A stretch of DNA of 64,000 bases from Haloferax mediterranei ATCC 33500 (GCF_000306765.2 NC_017941.2:992001-1056000); one strand, 5' to 3'. Shown: positions 50,434 to 59,283, counted from the stretch's first letter. Made by a program: numbers and translations. The notes: generated by a model from the letters alone, not told the origin.

Positions 50434-51822
50434 TTAGTCGATATCGTCGACGAGTTCGTCCGCCAGTCCGACGTACGTCGCGGGCGTGAGCGCGAGGAGT
50501 TCGTCGCGAGTCGATTCGTTCACATCGAGGTCCGAAAAGAGGTCGTGGAAGTCTTCGAGGGTCACATCGCGCCCGCGAGTGAGTTCCTTCACACGCTCGT
50601 ACGCCTGCGTATCGCCCTCGCGGCGGAGAATCGTCTGGACGGCCTCGCCGATGATAGCCGGCATGTCGTCGAGTTCGTCGCGCATGACGTGCTCGTTCGG
50701 GACGACCTTTCCAAGTCCGGTCTGGGTCTTCTTGTAGCCGATAAGACAGTGCGCGAACGCAGCACCGATATTGCGTTTGACGGTCGAATCCGAGAGGTCG
50801 CGCTGGAGACGCGAGGTCGTGACGTAGTCCGCGAGGAACGTCAGGTCGGCGTTCGCCTTCGAGAGGTTTCCTTCGGAGTTCTCGAAGTCGATGGGGTTGA
50901 CCTTGTGCGGCATCGTCGACGACCCGGTTTCACCCTCAACGGCCTCTTGGCCGAGGTAGCGGTCGGAGACGTAGAGCCACGCGTCGCGGTCGAGGTCGAC
51001 GACGACGTTGTTGACGCCGCGGAAGGCGTCGAACAGCGCCGCGAGGTCGTCACACGGGTTGACCTGCGTGGCGAGCGAGGTGTGTTCGAGGCCGAGCGAC
51101 CCGACGAACTCGCGGGAGAACGCGCGCCAGTCGACGTCGGGGTAGGCGGCGACGTGTGCTGCGTAGGTGCCGGACGCGCCAGCGAGTTTCCCGGAAAGGT
51201 CGTCGTTCGCGGCCTCGACGCGGGCCAGCGTGCGACCCAGACGGGAGGCGTAGACGGCCATCTCCTTGCCGAACGTCGTCGGTGTGGCGGGTTGGCCGTG
51301 GGTTCGCGCGAGCATGGGCACGTCGCGGTACTCCTGTGCGAGGCTGACGAGTTCGTCGCGCATCTCACGGAGTTCGGGGACGAGCACGTCTTCGACTGCG
51401 CCCTTGACCATCAGGCGCTGTGCGAGATTGTTCACGTCCTCGGAGGTCAGACCGAAGTGAATCCACGGGTGGATTTCGTCGTCCGTCTCGGTGCGGATGA
51501 AGTACTCGACGGCCTTCACGTCGTGGTTCGTCGCGGAGAAGCCCTCCGCACCCTCGACTTCGAGCCGTTTCACGAGGTCCGCGTCATCGTTGTCGAACTC
51601 CTCGTAGAGTGCCCGCAGAGACTCGCGTTCCGAATTAGAGAGTGAAAGCGGCGTCGCGTCGAGGTCCGAAAGCGCGACGAGGTACTCCACTTCGACTTGC
51701 ACGCGGGCGCGCATGAGCGCGGCTTCACTCACGTGCTTCGCGAGCGGTGCGGTTCGGGAGGCGTAGCGCCCGTCGAGCGGTGACACCGCATAGAGCGGGT
51801 CGTTCCGGTCGGCGTCGGTCAT
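50434..51822 (-). CDS. purB: Adenylosuccinate lyase
   Basis: A 462-residue fumarase/aspartase superfamily enzyme. It converts SAICAR to AICAR and adenylosuccinate to AMP. The signature GSSTMPHKVNPIDFEN lies near residues 290-305, and LGRTLARVEA near 190 and TDDEIHPWIHFGLTSEDVNN near 110 are the other active-site segments. The start ATG at 51822 begins MTDADRNDPLYAVSPLDGRYA; longer reading upstream is open but lacks family similarity. It is divergent from purNH, so both purine genes share one 190-base promoter region. Confidence 0.96.
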   Translation of the reverse strand: MTDADRNDPLYAVSPLDGRYASRTAPLAKHVSEAALMRARVQVEVEYLVALSDLDATPLSLSNSERESLRALYEEFDNDDADLVKRLEVEGAEGFSATNHDVKAVEYFIRTETDDEIHPWIHFGLTSEDVNNLAQRLMVKGAVEDVLVPELREMRDELVSLAQEYRDVPMLARTHGQPATPTTFGKEMAVYASRLGRTLARVEAANDDLSGKLAGASGTYAAHVAAYPDVDWRAFSREFVGSLGLEHTSLATQVNPCDDLAALFDAFRGVNNVVVDLDRDAWLYVSDRYLGQEAVEGETGSSTMPHKVNPIDFENSEGNLSKANADLTFLADYVTTSRLQRDLSDSTVKRNIGAAFAHCLIGYKKTQTGLGKVVPNEHVMRDELDDMPAIIGEAVQTILRREGDTQAYERVKELTRGRDVTLEDFHDLFSDLDVNESTRDELLALTPATYVGLADELVDDID

Positions 51823-52012
51823 ATCTGACTCGTCTCGGTCGGGTAGGTTAAACGGCGGGGGTTCGCGCCCATCGGGGGAACCGATGTTGAGCACATGTGT
51901 GGGTACTAAAAAGCGATAGTCGGCCACTTCAGACAGCACCTATACACAAACATGACCACATCGGACGCTATGGACCGCAACCACTTTGAGGACTGCGACA
52001 CGCTCTCACCAC

Positions 52013-53590
52013 ATGGTCACCATCGCCGGTCTCGCGAGCAACCGTGGACGAAACCTGCGCAACATCGCCGACCGCGCCCCTGGCGGGGCGGAACTCGGCG
52101 TCGTCGTTTCGAACCACGCCGACGCACCCATTCTCGACGCCGCCGCAGAGCGCGGCATCCCGACCGAAGTCGTCGAGCGCGACGACGACGAGTCCCGCGA
52201 GGCGCACGAAGAGCGCATCCTCGACGCACTCGCCGACTACGACTTCGACCTCGTCTGTCTCGACGGCTACATGCGCGTGCTCACATCCACGTTCCTCGAC
52301 GCCGCGCCGACGACGCTCAACGTTCACCCGTCGCTTCTCCCCGCGTTCCCCGGCATGGACGCCCACGAACAAGTTCTCGAAGCGGGCGTGAAGACGACCG
52401 GCTGTACGGTTCACGTCGTCAACGAGGAAGTCGACGACGGACCCATCGTCACGCAGGAGGCCGTCCCGGTCTACGGCGACGACGACGTGGACGACCTCAA
52501 GTCGCGCGTCCTCTACGAGGCCGAATTCAAGGCCTACCCGCGCGCAGTCCGCTGGTTCGCCGAGGACCGCGTGACGGTCGAAGACGACACCGTCACCATC
52601 GAGGGCGATGTCGACGCCGGGCTTCCCGAGCGCCGCGTCACCTCCGAAGACCGCTACGACACGCTCCGCTACGGCGAGAACCCGCACCAAGACGCCGCCG
52701 TCTACGTGGACGAGACGTGCGAGGAAGCCTCCGTGGTCGGTGCGCCCCAACTCAACGAGGGCGCGAAAGGCCTCTCGTACAACAACTACAACGACGCCGA
52801 CGGCGCGCTGAATATCATCAAGGAGTTCGACGAACCCGCCGCGGCGGTCATCAAGCACACGAACCCCGCCGGCTGTGCGACCGCCGACACGCTCGCTGAA
52901 GCCTACGCCGACGCCCTCGCAACCGACCCGATGAGCGCCTTCGGCGGCATCGTCGCGCTCAACCGCGAGTGCGACGCCGAGACGGCCGAACTCATCATCG
53001 ACTCGTTCAAGGAAGTCGTCGTCGCGCCCGGCTACACCGACGACGCGCTCGACGTGCTCACGGAGAAGAAGAACCTCCGTGTACTGGACGTGGGCGAACT
53101 TAGCGACCGAACCGAGACCTACACCGAAAAGGCGCTCGTCGGCGGGCGACTCGTCCAAGAGCGCGACCTCTGGACCCCGACGCTCGACGACCTCGAAGTC
53201 GCCACCGAGACGGAGCCGACCGACGAGCAGTTAGAGACGATGCTCTTTGCGTGGAAGGTCCTGAAGCACGTGAAGTCAAACGGGATTCTCTTCGCCAAGG
53301 GTACCGAGACGGTCGGCGTCGGCATGGGACAGGTCTCCCGCGTTGACGCGGTCGAACTCGCCGCGATGAAGGCCGAGGAGCACGCCGAGGGCAAGGACGC
53401 ACAGGGAGCCGTCATGGCCTCCGACGCGTTCTTCCCGTTCCCGGACGGCGTCGAGAAGGCGGCCGACGCGGGTATCGAGGCGGTCATTCAGCCCGGTGGG
53501 TCGGTGAACGACGACAAGGTCATCGAGGCGTGCAACGAGCGCGGGATTGCGATGGTGTTCACTGGGGAGCGGTGCTTCCGCCACGACTGA
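52013..53590 (+). CDS. purH: PurN-PurH fusion: GAR formyltransferase and AICAR formyltransferase
   Basis: A 525-residue fusion. Residues 1 to about 185 are a folate-dependent GAR transformylase (PurN), with NVHPSLLPAFPG near 103 and the HEQVLEAGVKTTGCTVH substrate region. Residues about 210-525 are the AICAR transformylase half of PurH, with RYGENPHQ near 221, KHTNPAG near 279 (catalytic Lys-His) and DPMSAFGG near 304. The IMP cyclohydrolase half (MGS-like) of bacterial PurH is missing. Archaea use the separate PurO for that step. The ATG at 52013 follows a non-leaderless start region. Confidence 0.95.
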   Translation: MVTIAGLASNRGRNLRNIADRAPGGAELGVVVSNHADAPILDAAAERGIPTEVVERDDDESREAHEERILDALADYDFDLVCLDGYMRVLTSTFLDAAPTTLNVHPSLLPAFPGMDAHEQVLEAGVKTTGCTVHVVNEEVDDGPIVTQEAVPVYGDDDVDDLKSRVLYEAEFKAYPRAVRWFAEDRVTVEDDTVTIEGDVDAGLPERRVTSEDRYDTLRYGENPHQDAAVYVDETCEEASVVGAPQLNEGAKGLSYNNYNDADGALNIIKEFDEPAAAVIKHTNPAGCATADTLAEAYADALATDPMSAFGGIVALNRECDAETAELIIDSFKEVVVAPGYTDDALDVLTEKKNLRVLDVGELSDRTETYTEKALVGGRLVQERDLWTPTLDDLEVATETEPTDEQLETMLFAWKVLKHVKSNGILFAKGTETVGVGMGQVSRVDAVELAAMKAEEHAEGKDAQGAVMASDAFFPFPDGVEKAADAGIEAVIQPGGSVNDDKVIEACNERGIAMVFTGERCFRHD

Positions 53591-53762
53591 GCGGAGCGAA
53601 GGAGTGGCGGAAGTCAGTGAGACGAGCGAAGCGAGTCTCACGCGATTTCAGACACGATTGAGCACAGCGAAATCGTGTCTGAAACTCGTGGCCGCGTGTA
53701 ACGAGGACACGGGACTTTAGGTGCGAGCGAGCAACGCGAGCGAGTGCCTAAAGCTAATCTAC
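53591..53762. repeat. Three tandem stem-loops after purNH
   Basis: The stretch has three inverted repeats. TGAGAC/GTCTCA lies at 53618-53640. TTTCAGACACGATT / AATCGTGTCTGAAA with 14-bp perfect arms lies at 53646-53684. CTTTAGG/CCTAAAG lies at 53715-53753. The loops contain GAGCGAAGCGAG or GAGCGAGCAACGCGAG type strings. No protein gene is visible. The stems could terminate purNH transcription or form a structured RNA. Confidence 0.6.
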
Positions 53763-53902
53763 CCAACCGCTAGTCTCACAACTGCTCTGACCAACCGCTA
53801 CTGCTCTGACCAACCGCTAGTCTCACAACTGCTCTGACCAACCGCTACTGCTCTGACCAACCGCTAGTCTCACAACTGCTCTGACCAACCGCTAGTCTCA
53901 CA
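53763..53902. repeat. Minisatellite: alternating 28-bp and 19-bp direct repeats
   Basis: Units begin CCAACCGCTA and end CTGCTCTGA. The long unit carries GTCTCACAA in the middle and the short one lacks exactly those 9 bases. The order is long, short, long, short, long, then a partial long unit (53763, 53791, 53810, 53838, 53857, 53885). There are no variable spacers, so it is not a CRISPR. It lies 76 bases before the UspA start, so its copy number could change that gene's expression. Confidence 0.9.
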
Positions 53903-53978
53903 GCCCCCAACCACCACTTATTCCCACAAACTAACACCGACGGGTTCCTTCAAGTGCTGACGAGTCGAACACAGATGC

Positions 53979-54407
53979 ATGTACGAGGATATTCTGGTGC
54001 CGACAGACGGGAGCCGTGGGACGATGCAGGCAATCGAGCACGCGCTCGAACTCGCGGGCGCGAACTCGACGGTACACGTGCTTTCGGTCGTCGACCAGCG
54101 CATCTATCTCGCGGCCGGGGGCGACCAGCAGGACGCGGTCATCCAGTCGCTTCGAGACGACGCCATCGACGCCGTCGAGAAGTGCGCCGACGAGTGCGAA
54201 GGAGCGTGTGACACGACCACGGCAATCCGCGAGGGCGTTCCGCACCGAGTCATCCTCGAATATGCGGACGAACACGACATCGACGTGGTCGTGATGGGAA
54301 CCCACGGTCGGACGGGCCGCGACAAACTCGCATCGCTCGGAAGCGTCACAGAGCGCGTCGTAGAGAACGCCCACCGACCGGTCCTCGTCGTCCATATCGA
54401 CGAGTAG
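53979..54407 (+). CDS. Universal stress protein (UspA family)
   Basis: A 142-residue UspA-type protein. ILVPTDGSRGTMQAIEHALELA at residues 5-26 is the family start. The ATP-binding motif VVMGTHGRTGRDKLASLGSVTERVV near 102-127 has the G-x2-G-x9-G(S/T) pattern, so it probably binds ATP. Universal stress proteins take part in survival during stress or growth arrest; the exact role is unknown. A CTTATT box at about 53917 gives a short leader. A minisatellite precedes it. Confidence 0.92.
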   Translation: MYEDILVPTDGSRGTMQAIEHALELAGANSTVHVLSVVDQRIYLAAGGDQQDAVIQSLRDDAIDAVEKCADECEGACDTTTAIREGVPHRVILEYADEHDIDVVVMGTHGRTGRDKLASLGSVTERVVENAHRPVLVVHIDE

Positions 54408-54440
54408 TCCGTCCGCGCCCGATGAGTGAGGAGCGTTAGG

Positions 54441-54446
54441 CCTAAG
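54441..54446 (+). promoter_or_regulatory. TATA-like box of folCP
   Basis: CCTAAG lies 25-30 bases before the ATG at 54471, matching the mrp operon box. Confidence 0.45.
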
Positions 54447-54470
54447 CCCACCGTCCGGGTTTTCTCGCGT

Positions 54471-56921
54471 ATGGAGTACCACGAGGCGGTGAACTTCCTT
54501 TTCGACCTCCGGCGATTCCAGGTCAAGCCGGGGACCGAGTCGATTCAGCGGTTGCTCTCTCACCTCGGCGACCCACACGAGGGAGTCTCGTTCGTGCAGG
54601 TCGCAGGGTCAAACGGAAAAGGAAGCACCGCCCGGATGCTCGACTCGACGCTCCGCGAAGCGGGACAGAGCGTCGGGTTGTACACCTCGCCGCACTTCGA
54701 CAACGTGCGCGAGCGCGTCCGCGTCGACGGGCGGAAGATTCCCGAATCCGCGCTGTCGGCGTTCGTGGCCGAAGCGAAACCGTATCTTGTCGAGCGTGCC
54801 GCCGACGGCGAACCGCTCACGTTCTTCGAAACCGTGACCGCCCTCGCAATCTGGTACTTCGACCAGGCCGACGTCGACGTGGCGGTCCTCGAAGTCGGGA
54901 TGGGTGGCGAACTCGATGCGACGAGCGCCGTCGACCCCGTCGCCAGCGCCGTCACGAACGTCTCGCTCGAACACACGGCGGTCCTCGGCGATACCATCGA
55001 AGAGATTGCCCGGACGAAGGCTGCCGTCGCGCCCGCAGACAACCCACTCGTGACGGGTGCTGCGGGCGACGCACTCGATGTCATCCGCGAGGAGGTCGGC
55101 GACGTACTGACGGTCGGCGGCGCGGACGCCGATACCGACGTTCGAACCGCGTACGGCGGTCGCGTGAACCACCAAGAGGCCGCCGTCACCGTCGAAACCG
55201 ACGACGAGACGCTCGACCTTCGAATCCCGCTTTTAGGTGCGTATCAGGCTCGAAACGCCGGTATCGCAGTCGCGCTCTCCCGACAGGTCCGGCCAGATAT
55301 TTCCGACGACGAGATTCACCGCGGCCTTCGAAACGCGCACTGGCCGGGTCGCTTCGAAGTCATGGGAACCGACCCGATGGTCGTCTTAGACGGGGCACAC
55401 AACCCCGACGCCTGCGCACAGGTCGCTACCGTCCTCGACGAGTTCGAGTACGACGACCTGCATCTCGTCTACGGTGCGATGCACGACAAGGACCACGGTG
55501 AGATGGTCGAAGCGCTGCCCGACGTCGCCTCCGTCGTCACCTGTCACGCGGACATCTCGCGGGCCGAAGACCCCGAGATTCTTGCATCGGTGTTCGAACG
55601 AATCGACGTTCCGGAAGTCGAGACGGGTGACGTGGTTGCATCGGCGCTGGAGCGCGCACGAGAACGCGCCGACCCGGACGACTGCGTGCTCGTCGTCGGG
55701 TCGTTGTACGTCGTCGCCGAGGCGCGAACGACGTGGACACGAGCGATAATTCCGAAGACGCACCGTACTCTCGATGACGCTCGCGAGACGCTCGAACGGG
55801 CCAACGTGGCAGACGAAGGGAGTCGGGACGAGCGAGCAGCGAAGGCGGTTCATCAGACGGTTCACACGCGCGTCCAGCGACGACAGGCCAGACACCTCAG
55901 AGAAGAACTGTTCTCTATCGGCGGCGACTGCGCCGTTTCCGGCCACGAGTCCGGCGGCGAACTCGTCGACGTGGTGTTGATGGGGACGCTCGACCAGTTC
56001 GACCGCTTGACGGAAAATCTCCGAGACCGTCCCTACGCGCTCCCGGAACTCGCCGACGAGATCGAAGCGAGTCTCGGACGCGACCCCTCCGCCGAGACTC
56101 ACGGCTACCCGTGGGAAGACGGTCCATCCGTCATGGGCATCCTCAACGTCACGCCGGACAGTTTCCACGACGGCGGCGAGTTCTACGACATCGAAGACGC
56201 CGTCGAACAGGCGGAAGCGATGGTCGAAGCCGGTGTCGGCATTATCGACGTCGGTGGTGAGAGCACCCGTCCCGGTGCCGAAGAAGTCCCAGTAGACGAA
56301 GAGATTCGCCGAGTTACGCCCGTCATCGAGGCACTTTCGGACCTCGACGCACTCGTCTCCGTGGACACCCGGAAAGCGGCGGTTGCTGAGGCCGCACTGG
56401 ACGCAGGGGCCGATATCCTCAACGACGTGACCGGCCTCGAAGACCCCGAAATGCGGTTCCTCGCGGCCGAGCGCGACGTCCCGGTTATCGTGATGCACAG
56501 CATCGACGCGCCGGTGATTCCGGACAAGGACATCGACTACGACGACGTGGTCGAAGACGTAATCGACGAACTCACAGAGCGCGTCCTGCTCGCCGAAAAG
56601 GCGGGAATCCCGCGTCGAAACATCATCGTCGACCCCGGTCTCGGATTCGGGAAATCGAAGGCCGAGAACTTCGAACTCCTCGGACGCGTCGACGAGTTCC
56701 GTGCGCTCGGGTGTCCCGTTCTCATCGGCCACTCTCACAAGTCGATGTTCTCACTCGTCGGCGAGAAAACCGGGGACAACCTCGCGGCAACCATCGCGGG
56801 AACGGCTATCGCTGCGGACCGCGGCGCTGACATCATTCGCGTCCACGACGTACCGGAGAACGTCGCGGCCGTGAACGTCGCGCTCGCTTCGCAGGACTCG
56901 AGTCGGTTTACCGACGAGTAG
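54471..56921 (+). CDS. folCP: FolC-FolP fusion: folylpolyglutamate/dihydrofolate synthase plus dihydropteroate synthase
   Basis: An 816-residue fusion of two folate enzymes, known in Haloferax volcanii. Residues 1 to about 415 are FolC: the Mur-ligase-type P-loop AGSNGKGSTARML is near 45-57, GGELDATSAVDP near 150, and VMGTDPMVVLDGAHNPDA near 300. Residues about 550-816 are FolP, with VMGILNVTPDSFHDGG near 552, GGESTRPGA near 595 and DPGLGFGKS near 720. Between them, about 120 residues (IIPKTHRTLDDARETLERAN to ADEIEASLG) have no assigned domain. The start is supported by a TATA-like box. Confidence 0.95.
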   Translation: MEYHEAVNFLFDLRRFQVKPGTESIQRLLSHLGDPHEGVSFVQVAGSNGKGSTARMLDSTLREAGQSVGLYTSPHFDNVRERVRVDGRKIPESALSAFVAEAKPYLVERAADGEPLTFFETVTALAIWYFDQADVDVAVLEVGMGGELDATSAVDPVASAVTNVSLEHTAVLGDTIEEIARTKAAVAPADNPLVTGAAGDALDVIREEVGDVLTVGGADADTDVRTAYGGRVNHQEAAVTVETDDETLDLRIPLLGAYQARNAGIAVALSRQVRPDISDDEIHRGLRNAHWPGRFEVMGTDPMVVLDGAHNPDACAQVATVLDEFEYDDLHLVYGAMHDKDHGEMVEALPDVASVVTCHADISRAEDPEILASVFERIDVPEVETGDVVASALERARERADPDDCVLVVGSLYVVAEARTTWTRAIIPKTHRTLDDARETLERANVADEGSRDERAAKAVHQTVHTRVQRRQARHLREELFSIGGDCAVSGHESGGELVDVVLMGTLDQFDRLTENLRDRPYALPELADEIEASLGRDPSAETHGYPWEDGPSVMGILNVTPDSFHDGGEFYDIEDAVEQAEAMVEAGVGIIDVGGESTRPGAEEVPVDEEIRRVTPVIEALSDLDALVSVDTRKAAVAEAALDAGADILNDVTGLEDPEMRFLAAERDVPVIVMHSIDAPVIPDKDIDYDDVVEDVIDELTERVLLAEKAGIPRRNIIVDPGLGFGKSKAENFELLGRVDEFRALGCPVLIGHSHKSMFSLVGEKTGDNLAATIAGTAIAADRGADIIRVHDVPENVAAVNVALASQDSSRFTDE

Positions 56922-56933
56922 CCAGACAACAAA

Positions 56934-56940
56934 TTTTTGA
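56934..56940 (+). promoter_or_regulatory. TATA-like box of the 67-residue membrane protein gene
   Basis: TTTTTGA lies 23-29 bases before the ATG at 56963. Confidence 0.4.
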
Positions 56941-56962
56941 CACGTCGGGCGCTCGTCCCCGT

Positions 56963-57166
56963 ATGTACCTGTCGACAGATTTTCCGGGGATTCTCGTCGT
57001 TCTCGTTCCATCCGTCCTCATTTTTCTCTTCGTCGGCGGCCTGCTGTTGAAATCACTCATCGCCGTCGTGGGCAGGCGGCGACGTGAACTCGAACAGCGC
57101 GTCGAGGAGTTGGAAGACGACGTTGCACGACTGGAAACGCGAATCGAAGAACAGTCCGACGAGTAA
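56963..57166 (+). CDS. Small membrane protein with coiled-coil tail
   Basis: A 67-residue protein. Residues 8-36 form one hydrophobic span (GILVVLVPSVLIFLFVGGLLL). RRRRELEQRVEELEDDVARLETRIEEQ at 38-64 is a strongly charged heptad pattern, so a coiled coil is likely, with the tail facing the cytoplasm by the positive-inside rule. The function is unknown. It has its own TATA-like box and is downstream of folCP by 41 bases. Confidence 0.65.
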   Translation: MYLSTDFPGILVVLVPSVLIFLFVGGLLLKSLIAVVGRRRRELEQRVEELEDDVARLETRIEEQSDE

Positions 57167-57208
57167 ACTACCACGGCGTGACGCCCGCGGCATTGCGGTG
57201 TGATGGCA

Positions 57209-57214
57209 TTTTTG
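57209..57214 (+). promoter_or_regulatory. TATA-like box of the NRDE-family gene
   Basis: TTTTTG lies 25-30 bases before the GTG at 57239 and supports the GTG as start. Confidence 0.4.
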
Positions 57215-57238
57215 CACTCCGGGTCCGTACCCCCTCCC

Positions 57239-57991
57239 GTGTGCACACTCATCCTCGCGTGGCAGGTGTTCGAAGACGCGCCGGTCGTCGTCGCCGCTAA
57301 TCGTGACGAACTCCTCGACAGGCCTGCTGAGCCACCCCAACGCTGGACCAACGGTGAGGGACCCGCAATCGTCGCCCCGCGCGATGCCGAGGCGGGCGGG
57401 ACGTGGGTCGGCTACAACGAGGCTGGCGTCTTCGTCGGTATCACCAATCGTTGGGTCGACGTCGAGGGCGGCGGTGAGCAGTCGCGTGGACATCTCGTCC
57501 GCGATGCGTTACGTCGCGAGACGGCCGAAGACGCCGCCCGGTTCGTCGAGCACGCGGTCGACAAACACACCTACGACGGATTCAATCTCGTCATCGCCGA
57601 CGAGAGCGCCGCGCTCTTCTACGAGTGGGACGGCGGACTCTCCGTTCGGAATTTCGACCCCGGCATCCACGTCGTCGTGAACGTCGGCACGCCCGATTCG
57701 TGGTTCGTCCCGGCGCAACGCCCCGAGGTGGGTGAGGAGCAAGCAGACAACGCCCGGCGACTCTGGGAGACACTCCAACCCGAGGCGAGCGAGGCGATGA
57801 CCGACTGGCGCGAGCGTGCACGGACCGCGCTCGGAGACCACGATTTCGGCGTCTGCGTCCACGACCCGGAGGGTCGATTCGGCACGCGCTCGTCGTCGCT
57901 CATCACGCTCGGCGCGGAGGAATTCGCGTACGAATTCGCCGACGGACCGCCGTGTCAGACCGCCTTCGAACCGGTCGAACGTCAGGATTAA
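57239..57991 (+). CDS. NRDE-family (TANGO2-like) protein
   Basis: A 250-residue soluble protein of the NRDE family. The GTG start gives MCTLILAWQVF, so Cys2 is at the N-terminus as in Ntn-type relatives. AANRDELLDRPAEPPQRW near residue 19 contains the family NRDE motif, and GTWVGYNEAGVFVGITNRW near 56 is the next conserved block. Human TANGO2 belongs to this family but its activity is unclear. If the GTG were not used, an upstream start would add a 13-residue prefix and displace Cys2. Confidence 0.85.
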   Translation: MCTLILAWQVFEDAPVVVAANRDELLDRPAEPPQRWTNGEGPAIVAPRDAEAGGTWVGYNEAGVFVGITNRWVDVEGGGEQSRGHLVRDALRRETAEDAARFVEHAVDKHTYDGFNLVIADESAALFYEWDGGLSVRNFDPGIHVVVNVGTPDSWFVPAQRPEVGEEQADNARRLWETLQPEASEAMTDWRERARTALGDHDFGVCVHDPEGRFGTRSSSLITLGAEEFAYEFADGPPCQTAFEPVERQD

Positions 57992-57993
57992 AC
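57986..57993 (+). promoter_or_regulatory. TATA-like box of the small HTH gene at 58017
   Basis: GATTAAAC lies 24-31 bases before the ATG at 58017 and overlaps the NRDE gene's stop. Confidence 0.4.
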
Positions 57994-58016
57994 CACTCGC
58001 CCGACGTGTACGTGGT

Positions 58017-58370
58017 ATGAGCGCGAGCGAAGCCGAAGCCGATCTTTCTTCCGATGAGCGCGCGGGACTGGAACTCATCCGCGAGGCGGGCGGCATCCAT
58101 CAGAGCGATTTCTGGAAAGAACTCGATATCTCGTCCCGGAAGGGAAGCCGCATCGCCGAAGTGCTGGAGTCGCTCGGTCTCATCAAACGGACCCAGACCG
58201 TCTACAGCGGCCACACGACGTACTACCTCGAACCCGCCGCACGCGACCTCGAATTTTCGCTGCTCATGGCCGGCGACATGCTCTCGCCGCTCATCGGCGA
58301 AGAGGAGATTAACGCGAACAGCAACGCCTTCTCACAGTGGCTGATGAACCTCGCGTACGAGGAATACTGA
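58017..58370 (+). CDS. Small winged-helix transcriptional regulator
   Basis: A 117-residue protein. The N-terminal winged helix (LELIREAGGIHQSDFWKELDISSRKGSRIAEVLESLGLI, residues about 18-56) is MarR/Lrp-like and is followed by a wing with TVYSGHTTYYLEP. The C-terminal 45 residues form a helix pair (LMAGDMLSPLIGEEEINANSNAFSQWLMNLAYEEY) that could dimerise. The regulon is not known. It is convergent with psmA. Confidence 0.75.
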   Translation: MSASEAEADLSSDERAGLELIREAGGIHQSDFWKELDISSRKGSRIAEVLESLGLIKRTQTVYSGHTTYYLEPAARDLEFSLLMAGDMLSPLIGEEEINANSNAFSQWLMNLAYEEY

Positions 58371-58518
58371 ACTGCGACTGGAGCGGTCGCATCGTGTTGT
58401 CCCACAACTGAATCCGTTTCTGGGCTTTTTCGGCGGTCACACGAGAACTGACTGAAATACTGACTCGCCAGTAGCGACGGGAGTCTCGAGAAGAAAACGT
58501 GGAACCGCGGGACGCGGC

Positions 58519-59277
58519 TTACTCTTCTGGCTCTTCGTCTTCCTCGGTCGCCAACAGGTCGTTGGCTTCGAGGTACGACTCGATTTCGTCGTTCGACAGT
58601 TCGACGAACTCCTCCGACTCGGCGGAGATGGTCCCAACGTCGACGCCATCAGGCGACGTTCCCTCGTCGTTCGTGGAGGTGATGGTTTCGAGCGCCAGCT
58701 CGATACCTTCCTCGAGGGTCAGGTCGTCGCTGTAGTTTTCTTCGAGGTGCGCCTGGTGGTCGCCGCGGTCGGCACCGATAGAGACAGCCTTCCACTCGTA
58801 GGGCGTCCCCGAGGGGTCCGTCTCGTAGAGGCGGGGCGTGCCGTTTTCGACGCCGCCGATGAGGAGTGCGACACCGAACGGACGGGCACCGCCGACCTGC
58901 GTGTACTGCTGGATGTGGTCGGTAACTTCCTTGGTCAGCGTCTCGATACCGATGGGTTCGCCGTAGCGGAGGCGGTTGACCTGCGACTGTCGGCGGGCGA
59001 AGTCGATAAGCTGACGGGCGTCAGCGACGTGACCGGCGCTTGCGATGCCGATGTGGTCGTCCGACTTGTGAATCTTCTCGACGCTCGTCGGCTCCATCAG
59101 TGGCGAGCGAGAGCGCTTGTCCGCCGCGAGGACGACGCCCTCGGGCGTTCGCACACCGATGCTCGCGGTGCCGCGCTTGACGGCCTCGCGAGCGTATTCG
59201 ACCTGATAGAGTCGACCATCCGGCGAGAAGATCGTAATCCCGCGGTCGTACGCCTGTTGTTGCGCTTGTCCCTGCAT
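58519..59277 (-). CDS. psmA: 20S proteasome alpha subunit
   Basis: A 252-residue alpha subunit forming the outer rings of the archaeal proteasome. The N-terminal gate peptide (YDRGITIFSPDGRLYQVEYAREAVKRG, residues 10-35) is diagnostic. IGIASAGHVADARQLIDFAR near 77-96 and GVALLIGGVENGTPRLYETDPSG near 135-157 are core strands. The acidic C-terminus is longer than in methanogens. It starts six bases after the rnp2 stop, in the exosome/proteasome-type gene order. Haloarchaea have a second alpha subunit; this is presumably alpha1. Confidence 0.96.
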   Translation of the reverse strand: MQGQAQQQAYDRGITIFSPDGRLYQVEYAREAVKRGTASIGVRTPEGVVLAADKRSRSPLMEPTSVEKIHKSDDHIGIASAGHVADARQLIDFARRQSQVNRLRYGEPIGIETLTKEVTDHIQQYTQVGGARPFGVALLIGGVENGTPRLYETDPSGTPYEWKAVSIGADRGDHQAHLEENYSDDLTLEEGIELALETITSTNDEGTSPDGVDVGTISAESEEFVELSNDEIESYLEANDLLATEEDEEPEE

Positions 59278-59283
59278 GGAATA

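Noticed and set aside
53763..53902. Possible CRISPR array
   Set aside because: The units are contiguous, two related lengths alternate and no unique spacers exist; no cas gene is in the window.
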